From assembly GCF_001258055.1 (NCBI RefSeq), contig NZ_CVRM01000035.1:62001-126000 (forward strand): 64,000 nt of DNA, in the 5' to 3' direction. This document shows positions 16,613-25,652 of this stretch, piece by piece. Numbering within the stretch: position 1 is the stretch's first letter; each line of letters begins with the position of its first letter. The notes beneath the pieces were generated by a model. It did not search any database. It was not told the origin of the DNA and saw nothing but the letters and a program-made list of their open reading frames with translations. This DNA is from Phaeobacter italicus (lineage in GTDB: Bacteria; Pseudomonadota; Alphaproteobacteria; Rhodobacterales; Rhodobacteraceae). Both the position numbers and the translations under genes were made by a program.

Positions 16613-17388
16613 TGGAACCCATTTTGAAAGCCCGCGGTCTGGTCAAACGCTATGGTCGGGTGACCGCATTGGATCACTGTGATTTTGACCTGATGCCGGG
16701 TGAGATCCTGGCGGTGATCGGGGACAATGGCGCCGGGAAATCCTCGCTCATCAAGGCGATTTCCGGCGCGGTGATCCCGGATGAGGGGGAGGTCTGGCTG
16801 GAGGGGCGCAAGGTGCAGTTCACCAGCCCCATTGATGCGCGCGAAGAGGGGATCGAGACCGTTTATCAGACCCTTGCGATGTCGCCTGCGTTGTCGATTG
16901 CGGACAATATGTTCATGGGGCGCGAGCTGCGCAAACCCGGCTGGCGGGGGAATTTGCTGCGGCAGCTGGACCGCGCCCGGATGGAGGAGATCGCCCGCGA
17001 AAAGCTGAACGAGCTGGGGCTGATGACCATCCAGAACATCAATCAGGCAGTCGAGACGCTCTCTGGCGGGCAGCGTCAGGGCGTGGCCGTGGCCCGCGCC
17101 GCGGCGTTTGGTTCAAAGGTAATCATTCTGGACGAGCCGACGGCGGCGCTGGGGGTGAAGGAAAGCCGCAGGGTGCTGGAGCTGATCCAGGATGTGAAAT
17201 CACGGGGCATTCCGATTATCCTGATCAGCCACAATATGCCCCATGTGTTTGAGGTCGCGGATCGCATCCATGTGCACCGGCTGGGCAAGCGGCTGTGTGT
17301 GATCGACCCCAAGGCGCACAGCATGTCGGATGCGGTGGCCTATATGACCGGCGCGGCAGAACCTGCAGCGGAGCTCGCAGAGGCATGA
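16612..17388 (+). CDS. frcA: Fructose ABC transporter, ATP-binding protein
   Basis: A 258-residue ABC ATPase. Walker A is GDNGAGKSS, the signature motif is LSGGQRQGVAVARA, and Walker B is VIILDEPTAALG, followed by the switch histidine in LISHNMPHVF. It has a single ATPase domain, as in FrcA, rather than the double domain of RbsA or AraG. The start at 16612 (TGATG overlap with frcC) is preferred because the frame open upstream lies within frcC. The last bases overlap frcK by ATGA. Confidence 0.94.
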   Translation: MEPILKARGLVKRYGRVTALDHCDFDLMPGEILAVIGDNGAGKSSLIKAISGAVIPDEGEVWLEGRKVQFTSPIDAREEGIETVYQTLAMSPALSIADNMFMGRELRKPGWRGNLLRQLDRARMEEIAREKLNELGLMTIQNINQAVETLSGGQRQGVAVARAAAFGSKVIILDEPTAALGVKESRRVLELIQDVKSRGIPIILISHNMPHVFEVADRIHVHRLGKRLCVIDPKAHSMSDAVAYMTGAAEPAAELAEA

Positions 17389-18035
17389 GCAAGACCGACA
17401 CGCTGACAGCCCTGTCGGATCTGGTCGACGCGGTGCAGGCACGGCCGCAACAGGCCGGTCGCGCGCGGCGTCTGGTGGCGCTTGCGGGGGCACCGGGCAG
17501 CGGCAAATCCACCCTGGCAAGCCGTCTGGTAGAGGCACTATGTACGGCAGGCACGCAGGCGGCAGTGGTGCCAATGGATGGGTTTCACCTGGATAACCGG
17601 CTGCTGGCAGAGCGCGATCTGCTGCCGCGCAAAGGGGCGCCAGAGACCTTTGATCAGCGCGGTTTTGCGCGGCTGGTGGCGGCCTTGGCATCTGATCGGG
17701 ATGTGATCTATCCCATCTTTGACCGCTCTCTTGATCTGGCGATTGCCGGGGCGGGGGCTGTTGACGGGGCGTGCGAGGTTGCGGTTCTGGAGGGCAATTA
17801 CCTGTTGTTTGACAGCGACGGCTGGCGCGATCTGGCGCCGATGTGGGATCTGTCGGTGCGGGTTGATGTGCCGCGCTCGGTGCTGCGGCAGCGGTTGGTG
17901 GAGCGGTGGCACATCCACGGGCTTGCCCCCGCCGAGGCTGAGGCGCGGGCTGATGGCAATGATATGGTGAATGCCGACAGGATCCTGGCAGCGGCGCTGC
18001 CTGCGCAGATTACTTGGAAGGGACAGACTGAATGA
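17385..18035 (+). CDS. frcK: FrcK-like P-loop nucleoside/sugar kinase family protein
   Basis: A 216-residue P-loop kinase related to uridine kinase and pantothenate kinase. The Walker A motif is ALAGAPGSGKST around residue 31, with VPMDGFHLDN (Walker B and substrate aspartate) and VLEGNYLL later. In Sinorhizobium the fourth gene of the frc operon, frcK, encodes a protein of this kind; its exact substrate is not firmly established. Overlaps with frcA before it and with the fructokinase gene after it (ATGA) show it is translated as part of the same message. Confidence 0.85.
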   Translation: MSKTDTLTALSDLVDAVQARPQQAGRARRLVALAGAPGSGKSTLASRLVEALCTAGTQAAVVPMDGFHLDNRLLAERDLLPRKGAPETFDQRGFARLVAALASDRDVIYPIFDRSLDLAIAGAGAVDGACEVAVLEGNYLLFDSDGWRDLAPMWDLSVRVDVPRSVLRQRLVERWHIHGLAPAEAEARADGNDMVNADRILAAALPAQITWKGQTE

Positions 18036-19015
18036 TTCTCTGTTGTGGCGAGGCGCTGATCGACATGATCCCGGCGCCTGTCGAAACGGCGGTGCCGCGT
18101 GTCGAAGGGGCGGCGGCGCAGATGGGGTTTGTGCCGCATTGTGGTGGCGCGGTCTACAACACGGCGGTGGCGCTGGGTCGGCTGGGGACTGGGGACGCGA
18201 TGCAGGCGGGGCTGTTTACCGGCCTGTCGAGCGATCTGTTTGGTCAGCAGCTGGTGGCGGCGCTGGATGCGTCCGGGGTCGATCACAGCCTGTCGGAGGT
18301 GTCTGCCCAACCCACCACACTGGCCTTTGTGCATCTGGTTGGGGGCCATGCCGAGTATCATTTCTTTGACGAAAACTCCGCCGGGGGGCATCTGCGTCCT
18401 GACCGTTTGCCGGAGCTGCCGGATGCGGTGGACACCCTGTTCTTTGGCGGGATTTCCCTGTGCAACGGCGCGGCGGCCGAGACATATGCAGCCCTTGCCG
18501 CGCGCGAGCGGGGGCGGCGCACGATCATGATCGACCCCAATGTGCGGGCGGGGTTTGCCAAGGACGAAGCGGCCTATCGCAGCAGGCTGGCGGCGATGGT
18601 GGCGGGGGCCGGTATCGTGAAAGTGTCCGATGAGGATCTGCATTGGATCTATCCGGGCGACGCCCCGATCGAGGCAAAGATCCGGCAGGTTCTCGCGGGG
18701 GAGGCAGGAACGGGGCCGGGGCTGGTGATCCTGACCCTCGGCGCCGAGGGCGCGCGGGGGATCCTGCGGTCCGGTCTTGAGGTCGCGGTGCCTGCGGTGT
18801 CGGCGGTTGTTGCCGATACGGTCGGGGCCGGGGATACGTTCAACGCAGGATTTCTGGCAGCGGCCCATGCGGCGGGTGTGCTGACAGATGCGGCGCGCGG
18901 CGACATCGCCGAGGAACAGCTGCGGGCCTGCCTGGAGTATGGCGCCAAGGCGGCGGCTGTCACGGTGTCGCGGGCTGGTGCCAACCCGCCATGGCGCTCT
19001 GAACTGGAGGGGTAA
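18032..19015 (+). CDS. PfkB-family carbohydrate kinase, probable fructokinase
   Basis: A 327-residue ribokinase-fold enzyme. The first strand CCGEALIDMIP and the glycine pair CGGAVYNTAVALGRLG are the PfkB N-terminal signature; the C-terminal signature DTVGAGDTFNAGF holds the catalytic aspartate near residue 272 of the chain. It should phosphorylate the fructose brought in by FrcBCA, giving fructose-6-phosphate for Pgi and the Entner-Doudoroff genes encoded next door. Its start overlaps the frcK stop (ATGA). Confidence 0.9.
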   Translation: MILCCGEALIDMIPAPVETAVPRVEGAAAQMGFVPHCGGAVYNTAVALGRLGTGDAMQAGLFTGLSSDLFGQQLVAALDASGVDHSLSEVSAQPTTLAFVHLVGGHAEYHFFDENSAGGHLRPDRLPELPDAVDTLFFGGISLCNGAAAETYAALAARERGRRTIMIDPNVRAGFAKDEAAYRSRLAAMVAGAGIVKVSDEDLHWIYPGDAPIEAKIRQVLAGEAGTGPGLVILTLGAEGARGILRSGLEVAVPAVSAVVADTVGAGDTFNAGFLAAAHAAGVLTDAARGDIAEEQLRACLEYGAKAAAVTVSRAGANPPWRSELEG

Positions 19016-19050
19016 GGCGGAGAGCTGACAGGCCCTGAACGGTGAAGTGA

Positions 19051-19090
19051 AAACGCCGCCCTGCTGTGATCGGCAGGGCGGCGTTTTTCA
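19051..19090. terminator. Bidirectional terminator between the frc operon and eda
   Basis: A 14-bp perfect stem (19051-19064 with 19073-19086), an eight-base loop, and T-runs on both strands. It sits between the convergent fructokinase and eda genes and can serve both. Confidence 0.9.
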
Positions 19091-19109
19091 TGCTGTGTCA
19101 GTGGCTGGA

Positions 19110-19757
19110 TCAGCGTGCCAGTTGGCTTGCGGCGCGGGCGAGATCGCGGATAGCGTCCCAATCTCCGGCTTCGACCAGTTTGCTTGGGGCCACCCAGCTG
19201 CCACCGGCGCAGACCACATTGGAGAGCGACAGGTAGCTGTGTGCGTTGTCCGGGCTTACGCCCCCGGTCGGGCAGAAGCTGATCTGTGGCAGCGGTGCGC
19301 TGATCGCTTTCAGGGCAGGCGCGCCGCCGGAGGCCTCTGCCGGGAAGAACTTCAGCATGTCATAGCCGCGCGCCAGAAGCCGCATCGCTTCGGAGGCGGT
19401 GGCCGCGCCGGGCAGCATGGGCAGGCCCTGTGCTTCGCAGGCATCCAAGAGGCTGTCTGTCGCACCGGGCGAGACGCCAAACTGCGCGCCAGCGGCAATG
19501 GCGCGGGTGACATCATCGGGGGTGACCAATGTGCCTGCGCCGACAACGCCGCCTTTGACCTTGGCCATTTCGGCAATCACCTCTAGCGCTGCAGGGGTGC
19601 GCAATGTGACCTCCAGCGCGGGCAGGCCGCCTGCGACCAGGGCCTCGGCAAGCGGGCGGGCGTGGGCCACATCATGGACCACCAGAACAGGCACGATCGG
19701 GGCGAGATTGCAGATCTCACGGGTGCGGATGCTGGCGTCTTGCGGGGTGATGGCCAT
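19110..19757 (-). CDS. eda: 2-keto-3-deoxy-6-phosphogluconate aldolase
   Basis: A 215-residue class I aldolase that cleaves KDPG to pyruvate and glyceraldehyde-3-phosphate, the last Entner-Doudoroff step. The Schiff-base lysine is K136 in MLKFFPAE, and the general acid/base glutamate is E49 in ALEVTLRT. CPTGGV near the C-terminus binds phosphate. It begins three bases after the edd stop and is the last gene of pgi-zwf-edd-eda. Confidence 0.95.
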   Translation of the reverse strand: MAITPQDASIRTREICNLAPIVPVLVVHDVAHARPLAEALVAGGLPALEVTLRTPAALEVIAEMAKVKGGVVGAGTLVTPDDVTRAIAAGAQFGVSPGATDSLLDACEAQGLPMLPGAATASEAMRLLARGYDMLKFFPAEASGGAPALKAISAPLPQISFCPTGGVSPDNAHSYLSLSNVVCAGGSWVAPSKLVEAGDWDAIRDLARAASQLAR

Positions 19758-19760
19758 GGT

Positions 19761-21572
19761 TCAGTCTCCGAATACGGTGGCGCCGGTGTCGGCGGAGGTG
19801 ACAGAATTGCGGAACAGGGCGAACATCTCGCGGCCCGTGCCGTATTGATAGGCCGAAAGGTCCGCAACCACGGCCTCGCGCGCCAGGAAGCCCTCTTCCA
19901 GTACTTCCAGCTCGCCGGTTTCGGCATTGACGCGCAGCATGTCGCCGTCGCGGATTTTGGCGATGGGGCCGCCATCCAGGGCCTCGGGAACCACGTGGAT
20001 TGCAGAGGGGATCTTGCCCGAGGCTCCGGACATCCGCCCGTCGGTGACCAGCGCCACCTTCTGGCCGCGCCCCTGCATGATGCCAAGGAAGGGCGTCATA
20101 GAGTGGAGTTCGGGCATGCCGTTGGCCTTGGGTCCCTGAAAGCGGACAACGATCACGACATCGCCCTTGTCCAGTTCCCCAGCCTTGAAGGCGGCTTTTG
20201 CCTCGTCCTGGTCATGGAACACGCGGGCGGGTGCCTCGACAATGCGGTGTTCGGGCGCGACGGCCGAGATTTTCATCACGCCGGTGCCAAGATTGCCGGT
20301 CAGCCGGGAGAGGCCACCTGTTTCCTGAAAGGGGTCGGACGCGGGGCGCAGGATCTTGTCATTGAGGGTTTCGCTGCTGCCCTTGCGCCAAGTGAGCGCG
20401 CCGCCGTCTAGGAAGGGTTCGTGGGTGTAGGCGTCCAGACCTTCGCCTGCGACGGTTTTGGTGTCGTCATGCAGGAAGCCCGCATTGAGCAGCTCCCCGA
20501 TCATGAAGCCAAGCCCGCCTGCGGCGTGGAAGTGGTTCACATCTGCCAGACCGTTGGGATAGACCCGCGCCAAGAGTGGCACGATATCGGAAAGATCCGC
20601 AAAATCCTGCCAATCCAGAATGATGCCACCGGCACGGGCCATTGCGATCAGGTGGATCAGCAGGTTGGTGGATCCGCCCGTGGCCATCAGGCCGACGATG
20701 CCGTTCACATAGGCCTTTTCATCCAGAATATCGCAGACCGGCGTGTAGTGGTTGCCAAGGGCCGACAGGGTCAAGGCGCGCTTGCCGCCTTCGCGGGTCA
20801 GGGCGTCGCGCAGTTCGGTGCCGGGATTGACGAAGGAGGAGCCGGGCAGGTGCAGGCCCATGAACTCCATCAGCATCTGGTTGGTGTTGGCGGTGCCATA
20901 AAAGGTGCAGGTGCCGGGGCCGTGGTAGGCGGCCATCTCGGATTTCAGCAGCTCGTCCCGGCCGATTTCACCGGCGGCGAATTTCTGGCGCACCTTGGCC
21001 TTGTCGTCGTTGGAGATGCCGGATGTCATCGGGCCTGCGGGCAGGAACACGGCGGGCAGGTGGCCAAAGACCTGGGCGCCGATCACCAGACCCGGCACGA
21101 TCTTGTCGCAGACACCGAGATAGACGGTGGCGTCAAAGACGTTGTGGCTGAGCGCAACACCTGTCGCCATGGCAATGGCGTCGCGTGAAAACAGCGACAG
21201 CTCCATGCCCGCTTCGCCCTGGGTGATGCCATCGCACATGGCCGGAACCCCGCCTGCAACCTGCGCAGTGCCGCCGATTTCGCGCACGGCTTCCTTGATC
21301 GCGGCGGGGGAGGTTTCAAACGGCTGATGGGCCGAGAGCATGTCGTTGTAGGCAGTCACGATGCCAAGGTGGCCTGCGGACTCGGTCGCGAGTTTCGACT
21401 GGTCCTGACCGGTGGCGGCATAGGCGTGGGCCTGACCGCTGCACGACAGATGCGCGCGGGCCGGACCCTGGGATTTTGCGGCGCGCATCCGTTCCAGATA
21501 GGCGGTGCGGGTTTTGGCGCTGCGGGTGATGATCCGTTCGGTGACGGCGGTAAGGGTCGCATTCAGTCGCAT
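19761..21572 (-). CDS. edd: Phosphogluconate dehydratase
   Basis: A 603-residue IlvD/Edd-family Fe-S dehydratase that converts 6-phosphogluconate to KDPG. Conserved blocks seen include [38 protein letters not shown] with a cluster cysteine, [14 protein letters not shown] with a second, and [13 protein letters not shown] with a third. The C-terminal [16 protein letters not shown] segment is the family signature. Length matches Edd rather than the shorter IlvD. It lies 88 bp after zwf and three bases before eda. Confidence 0.95.
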   Translation of the reverse strand: MRLNATLTAVTERIITRSAKTRTAYLERMRAAKSQGPARAHLSCSGQAHAYAATGQDQSKLATESAGHLGIVTAYNDMLSAHQPFETSPAAIKEAVREIGGTAQVAGGVPAMCDGITQGEAGMELSLFSRDAIAMATGVALSHNVFDATVYLGVCDKIVPGLVIGAQVFGHLPAVFLPAGPMTSGISNDDKAKVRQKFAAGEIGRDELLKSEMAAYHGPGTCTFYGTANTNQMLMEFMGLHLPGSSFVNPGTELRDALTREGGKRALTLSALGNHYTPVCDILDEKAYVNGIVGLMATGGSTNLLIHLIAMARAGGIILDWQDFADLSDIVPLLARVYPNGLADVNHFHAAGGLGFMIGELLNAGFLHDDTKTVAGEGLDAYTHEPFLDGGALTWRKGSSETLNDKILRPASDPFQETGGLSRLTGNLGTGVMKISAVAPEHRIVEAPARVFHDQDEAKAAFKAGELDKGDVVIVVRFQGPKANGMPELHSMTPFLGIMQGRGQKVALVTDGRMSGASGKIPSAIHVVPEALDGGPIAKIRDGDMLRVNAETGELEVLEEGFLAREAVVADLSAYQYGTGREMFALFRNSVTSADTGATVFGD

Positions 21573-21660
21573 TCGGGTGCCTCTTTCAGTCAGCAGGTGC
21601 CTCAGGGGCGAAGGGTGGCCTTGGGCCGGGGTGGCCCAAGGAAAGAGCGGGACAGGCGGT

Positions 21661-23118
21661 TCAGTCGCCGATACCGCGCCAGCGGCGGCCGTCGCGGTGC
21701 ATCAGGAGCAGCGCGTCCTCTGGTCCGGAGCTGCCGGGGTCATAGGGTTGGGGAACATCATTGGCCTCGCTCCAGCTTGCGATGATCGGGTCGGCCCAGG
21801 CCCAGGCGGCCTCGACCTCGTCACCGCGCATGAACAGGGTCTGATTGCCCCGGATCACATCCATGATGAGCCGCTCATAGGCGTCTTGCGGCCGGCCGGC
21901 CTCTGGCAGGCTGTCGGCAAAGGTCATGTCCAGATTGGCCCCCGTGAGGCGCATGCCGCCGGGACCGGGATCCTTGATGGTGGTGCGCAGGGTGATGCCT
22001 TCGTCCGGTTGCAGGCGAATGACCAGCACATTGCCCTTGATGCCACCGGTGCCGGTGTCTTCGGCAAAGATGTTATGCGGCGGATCACGGAAGAACACGG
22101 CGATTTCCGACTCGCGCGCGCGCAGGCATTTGCCGGTGCGCAGATAGAATGGCGTGCCGGCCCACCGCCAGTTGGCGACCTCTACCTTCATCGCGATAAA
22201 GCTTTCGGTGGTGCTGTTGGGGTTGCCTGCGTGATCGCGGTAGGCTTCGCCGCTGGGGCCGCGATACTGGCCGCGGGCGATGGCCTCGGGTGCGACGGGG
22301 TTCAGCGCCTCGATCACCTTGACCTTTTCGTCGCGCACGGCGTTGGGGGTGAAACGGGCGGGGGGTTCCATCGCGGTGAGGCACAGAAGCTGCATCAGGT
22401 GGTTTTGCACCATATCGCGCATGGCGCCGGATTTGTCGTAGTATTCGCCGCGCCCCTTGACGCCGATGCTCTCGGCCACGGTGATCTGCACGTGGTCGAT
22501 GTGAGAGGAATTCCACAGCGGTTCAAACAGCGAGTTGGCAAAGCGCAGGGCCATCAGGTTCTGCACGGTTTCCTTGCCGAGATAGTGGTCGATCCGGTAG
22601 ATCTGGTGTTCCTCGAAATTGGCCCGCAAGGCGGCGTTCAGCGCCTGCGCCGAGGCCAGATCGTGGCCGAAGGGTTTCTCTAGCACGATGCGGCTGTCGG
22701 GGGTGGCGATCCCGGTAGAGCGCAGGCGGCCTGCGATGTCGGGGAACAGGCTGGGACCGACCGACAGGTAGAAGGCGCGCACGACGTCATCGCGCAGATG
22801 GGTTGCAAGCGTGTCCCAGCCGTTTTCGCCGCGCGCATCCACTGCGGTGTAATGCAGCATGTCCTGAAAGGCGGTGATTTCCTCTTCGGTGATCTCGCCT
22901 GCCTGCCCGAAGGTGCGGATGGCATCGGCCACCATGTCCTGAAATCCCTTGCGGTCCATTTCGCTGCGCGAGGCCCCGATGATGCGGCAATCATCCGCGA
23001 ACTGGCCGATCTGGAAGCGGTGGAACAGGCTGGGCAGGATCTTGCGGCGGGCAAGGTCTCCGGTCGCGCCAAACAGCACGAGGTCAAAGGACTGGACGGG
23101 AATGACGCGGGAAACCAT
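21661..23118 (-). CDS. zwf: Glucose-6-phosphate 1-dehydrogenase
   Basis: A 485-residue enzyme that oxidises glucose-6-phosphate to 6-phosphogluconolactone with NADP. The coenzyme motif is LFGATGDLARRKI at the N-terminus and the substrate-binding, catalytic motif is YRIDHYLGKE in the middle. I chose the ATG at 23118 (MVSRVIPVQSF), since the frame open before it is antisense to pgi and does not resemble protein. It is flanked by pgi 43 bp upstream and edd 88 bp downstream. The lactonase gene pgl, often placed next to zwf, is not here. Confidence 0.95.
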   Translation of the reverse strand: MVSRVIPVQSFDLVLFGATGDLARRKILPSLFHRFQIGQFADDCRIIGASRSEMDRKGFQDMVADAIRTFGQAGEITEEEITAFQDMLHYTAVDARGENGWDTLATHLRDDVVRAFYLSVGPSLFPDIAGRLRSTGIATPDSRIVLEKPFGHDLASAQALNAALRANFEEHQIYRIDHYLGKETVQNLMALRFANSLFEPLWNSSHIDHVQITVAESIGVKGRGEYYDKSGAMRDMVQNHLMQLLCLTAMEPPARFTPNAVRDEKVKVIEALNPVAPEAIARGQYRGPSGEAYRDHAGNPNSTTESFIAMKVEVANWRWAGTPFYLRTGKCLRARESEIAVFFRDPPHNIFAEDTGTGGIKGNVLVIRLQPDEGITLRTTIKDPGPGGMRLTGANLDMTFADSLPEAGRPQDAYERLIMDVIRGNQTLFMRGDEVEAAWAWADPIIASWSEANDVPQPYDPGSSGPEDALLLMHRDGRRWRGIGD

Positions 23119-23161
23119 GGCTTTCTCTCTGTCGGCTGAGGAATGGAGGGGGCGGCGGGGA

Positions 23162-24778
23162 TCAGGTGAGTTTGGACAACAGCCCGCGGGTGGAGCCGTC
23201 TTTGGTCTCGTGGGCGTCGGCCGGGGCGGAGCCATCGACCAGCGGCAGCAGGCTGACGGCGAGTTCCTTGCCCAGTTCCACGCCCCATTGGTCAAAGGAG
23301 TTCAGCCCCCAGAGCACGCCTTCGACAAAGACGCGATGTTCGTAGAGGGCGATCAGCTGGCCGAGCACGAAGGGCGTCAGTTTGGGATAGGCGAGGGTTA
23401 CAGACGGGCGGTTGCCTGCAAAGGACAGATGTCCTGCCATCTCTTCCAGCGCCTCACCGGTGAAGCCGCGTTTGGCGGCGATGGCGCGGGCGTCCTCGCG
23501 CGAGCGGCCAAGCATCAGCGCCTCGGATTGGGCGAGGCAGTTGGCGACCAGCAGCTGGTGGTGATGGGTCAGATCCGCCTCATGGGCCTCGGCGGCGATG
23601 AGGAATTCGGCTGGCACCACACGGGTGCCCTGATGCAGCAGTTGATAAAAGGCGTGCTGGCCATTTGTGCCCGGCTCTCCCCAGACGATGGGGCCGGAGG
23701 CGCGGGGCAGGGGGCTGCCATCCAGCGCGACGCTCTTGCCGTTGCTTTCCATGTCAAGCTGCTGGAGATAGGCGGGGAAGCGGGACAGACGCTGATCGTA
23801 GGGCAGGATTGCGCGGCTGTCGTAGCCACAGATGTTGTTGTGCCAGATGCCGACCATTGCCAGCATCACCGGCAGGTTGTCGCGGAAGGGCGCGGTGCGA
23901 AAATGAGCGTCCATTGCTGCGGCGCCTGCCAGAAATTCGCGGAAGTTATCCGCCCCGATGGCGATCATGATTGGCAGGCCAACCGGCCCCCAAAGGGAGT
24001 ATCGCCCGCCCACCCAATCGGCAAAACCAAAGACCCGTTCGGGCGCGATCCCGAAGGTGGCGGTCTTGTCGAGTGCGGTGGAGACGGCGGCCAGATGTTC
24101 GGGTGTTTTGTCACCTAGCGTTGCCTGCAGCCAGCGGATGGCTGTTTCGGCATTGGTCATCGTTTCAATGGTGGTGAAGGTCTTTGACGCGACGATGACC
24201 AGGGTTGTCTGCGGGTCCAGCCCCTTTAGCGTGTCGGCGATATGGGCCCCATCCACATTGGACACGAAATGGCAGGCAGGTCCGTCGTGATAGGGGGCCA
24301 AGGCGAGGGTGGCCATCGCCGGACCAAGATCTGAACCACCGATGCCGATGTTGATGACATCGGTGAATTTTGCGCCGGTGCTGGAGCGGATGGTTCCGGT
24401 GCGGATGGCTTCGGCAAAGCTCTCCATCTGTTGGAGGGTGTGGCGGATGGCGGGCAGAACATCGTCACCATCGACCTTGATCGCCGTGTCGGCAGTGGCG
24501 CGCAACGCGGTGTGCAGAACGGCGCGGTCTTCGGTGGTATTTATCTTCTCGCCGCGAAACATGGCGCTGATGCGATCCGCGAGGCCTGCTTCGGCTGTGA
24601 GATGTTCCAGAAGGTCCATCGCCGTGGCGTCGAGCGCGGTTTTGGAGTAATCCAGCAGGAGACCGTCGGTTTCGGCCGAAAACGTCTCGAACCGGTTTGC
24701 CGTGTCAAACAGCGACAGGATCGGCACCCCCGCGGTATCTGCGCGATGCTTGGCCAGCTTCTGCCAGGTCTGGGTCAT
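23162..24778 (-). CDS. pgi: Glucose-6-phosphate isomerase
   Basis: A 538-residue isomerase that interconverts glucose-6-phosphate and fructose-6-phosphate. The phosphate-binding motif [14 protein letters not shown] is visible, as is the signature [21 protein letters not shown] with the catalytic histidine and the late LGKELA segment. It is the first gene of the Entner-Doudoroff operon, so fructose taken up by the adjacent frc system would be channelled into this pathway. The ATG at 24778 ([11 protein letters not shown]) is preferred over an in-frame ATG 42 bases upstream. Confidence 0.96.
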   Translation of the reverse strand: MTQTWQKLAKHRADTAGVPILSLFDTANRFETFSAETDGLLLDYSKTALDATAMDLLEHLTAEAGLADRISAMFRGEKINTTEDRAVLHTALRATADTAIKVDGDDVLPAIRHTLQQMESFAEAIRTGTIRSSTGAKFTDVINIGIGGSDLGPAMATLALAPYHDGPACHFVSNVDGAHIADTLKGLDPQTTLVIVASKTFTTIETMTNAETAIRWLQATLGDKTPEHLAAVSTALDKTATFGIAPERVFGFADWVGGRYSLWGPVGLPIMIAIGADNFREFLAGAAAMDAHFRTAPFRDNLPVMLAMVGIWHNNICGYDSRAILPYDQRLSRFPAYLQQLDMESNGKSVALDGSPLPRASGPIVWGEPGTNGQHAFYQLLHQGTRVVPAEFLIAAEAHEADLTHHHQLLVANCLAQSEALMLGRSREDARAIAAKRGFTGEALEEMAGHLSFAGNRPSVTLAYPKLTPFVLGQLIALYEHRVFVEGVLWGLNSFDQWGVELGKELAVSLLPLVDGSAPADAHETKDGSTRGLLSKLT

Positions 24779-24841
24779 GGTCCGTCTCCGTTGTCTCATG
24801 CGGCGGAGGGCGCGAATCACCCGGTCCGCTCCTGCGCACTA

Positions 24842-24853
24842 GTTAGCGCTAAC
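24842..24853. promoter_or_regulatory. LacI/GalR-type operator palindrome upstream of pgi
   Basis: GTTAGCGCTAAC is a perfect 12-bp palindrome with the central CG pair typical of LacI-family operators. It lies 64 bp before the pgi start, just downstream of the candidate promoter, where a bound repressor would block transcription. No LacI-family gene lies in the window, so the regulator is elsewhere. Confidence 0.6.
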
Positions 24854-24871
24854 ATGATCGTTTGTAACGCC

Positions 24872-24900
24872 CTAATATAGCAGTTCTCCAACTACGACAA
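24872..24900 (-). promoter_or_regulatory. Candidate sigma70 promoter of the pgi-zwf-edd-eda operon
   Basis: On the minus strand TTGTCG (24895-24900) is followed after 17 bases by TATTAG (24872-24877), inside an AT-rich stretch that also reads TATATT two bases off. Transcription would start near 24865, placing the 24842-24853 palindrome at roughly +12 to +23. Confidence 0.45.
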
Positions 24901-25040
24901 AGTTAGTAGGCAAGTTATCTGTGTCCATGCCTTTGATCGGGTGTTGCGCTTGCGGTGGTGTTACGCCGTGTATCGCGGAGCGGGAGTTTGGTAAGGTTTT
25001 TCCCGCTTGCCATCGTGGCAGGGATGGGGAACTTGGCCCC

Positions 25041-25652
25041 ATGACCGAGTTCAACTGTCCCAATTGCGGCGCGGGGCTGCCTGTTGCCCTCAAGAGTATT
25101 CGCCAGATGAGCTGCTCCTCCTGCGGGACGAGTGTTTTTCTGTCCGCAGGTCAGGCGCTGGCGGCGGGCGACAGTGGGGTGATGCATGACGCGCCGTTGC
25201 TGTTTCATCTGGACGATCAGGTCGTGGTGGAGGGCGTTGCGCTGCATATTCTGGGACATGCGCGGTTTTCCTATGGACGGGGCACTTGGGATGAATTCTG
25301 GGCGGTTGCCCCGGATGAAGCGCGATATTGGCTGTCGGTCGATGAGGGGGACGTGATCCTGCAAAGCCGCATTCCGCGCGATCTGGCGCCGGTGATCGCC
25401 GGCTGGCCGCGATTGGGTGCGGAGTTTGCCCATAAGGGGCGCAACTACACTGCTACGGAAACGTCGGAAGCCGAGTGCATTGCCGTGCGCGGCAGTTTCG
25501 ACGAGCGTATCGCGGTGGGGGATCGCCAGCGCTATGTCAATTTGCAGGGCCCCGATGGCCTGCTGTTGTCCTTGGAGCAGGACGAGGACGGCGAGACGTG
25601 GTTTCAGGGGCGTTGGCTGGATCCGTTTGAAATCGCGGGGCGTCAGACATGA
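25041..25652 (+). CDS. Zinc-ribbon DUF4178 protein
   Basis: A 203-residue cytoplasmic protein. It begins with a CxxC-x15-CxxC zinc ribbon (C6, C9, C25, C28), followed by one DUF4178-like beta-rich domain in which strands such as FHLDDQVVVEGVALHILGHA and TWDEFWAV alternate. There is no signal peptide or membrane helix. I chose the ATG at 25041; the frame is open 40 codons further upstream but that part is not protein-like. Its function is unknown. Its stop overlaps the start of a second DUF4178 protein by ATGA, heading a five-gene operon ending in a spermidine-synthase-like enzyme. Confidence 0.85.
   Translation: MTEFNCPNCGAGLPVALKSIRQMSCSSCGTSVFLSAGQALAAGDSGVMHDAPLLFHLDDQVVVEGVALHILGHARFSYGRGTWDEFWAVAPDEARYWLSVDEGDVILQSRIPRDLAPVIAGWPRLGAEFAHKGRNYTATETSEAECIAVRGSFDERIAVGDRQRYVNLQGPDGLLLSLEQDEDGETWFQGRWLDPFEIAGRQT

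Noticed and set aside
23119-23295. N-terminal extension of zwf by 59 codons
   Set aside because: That stretch is antisense to pgi, lacks conservation in appearance, and the normal Zwf start is the ATG at 23118.
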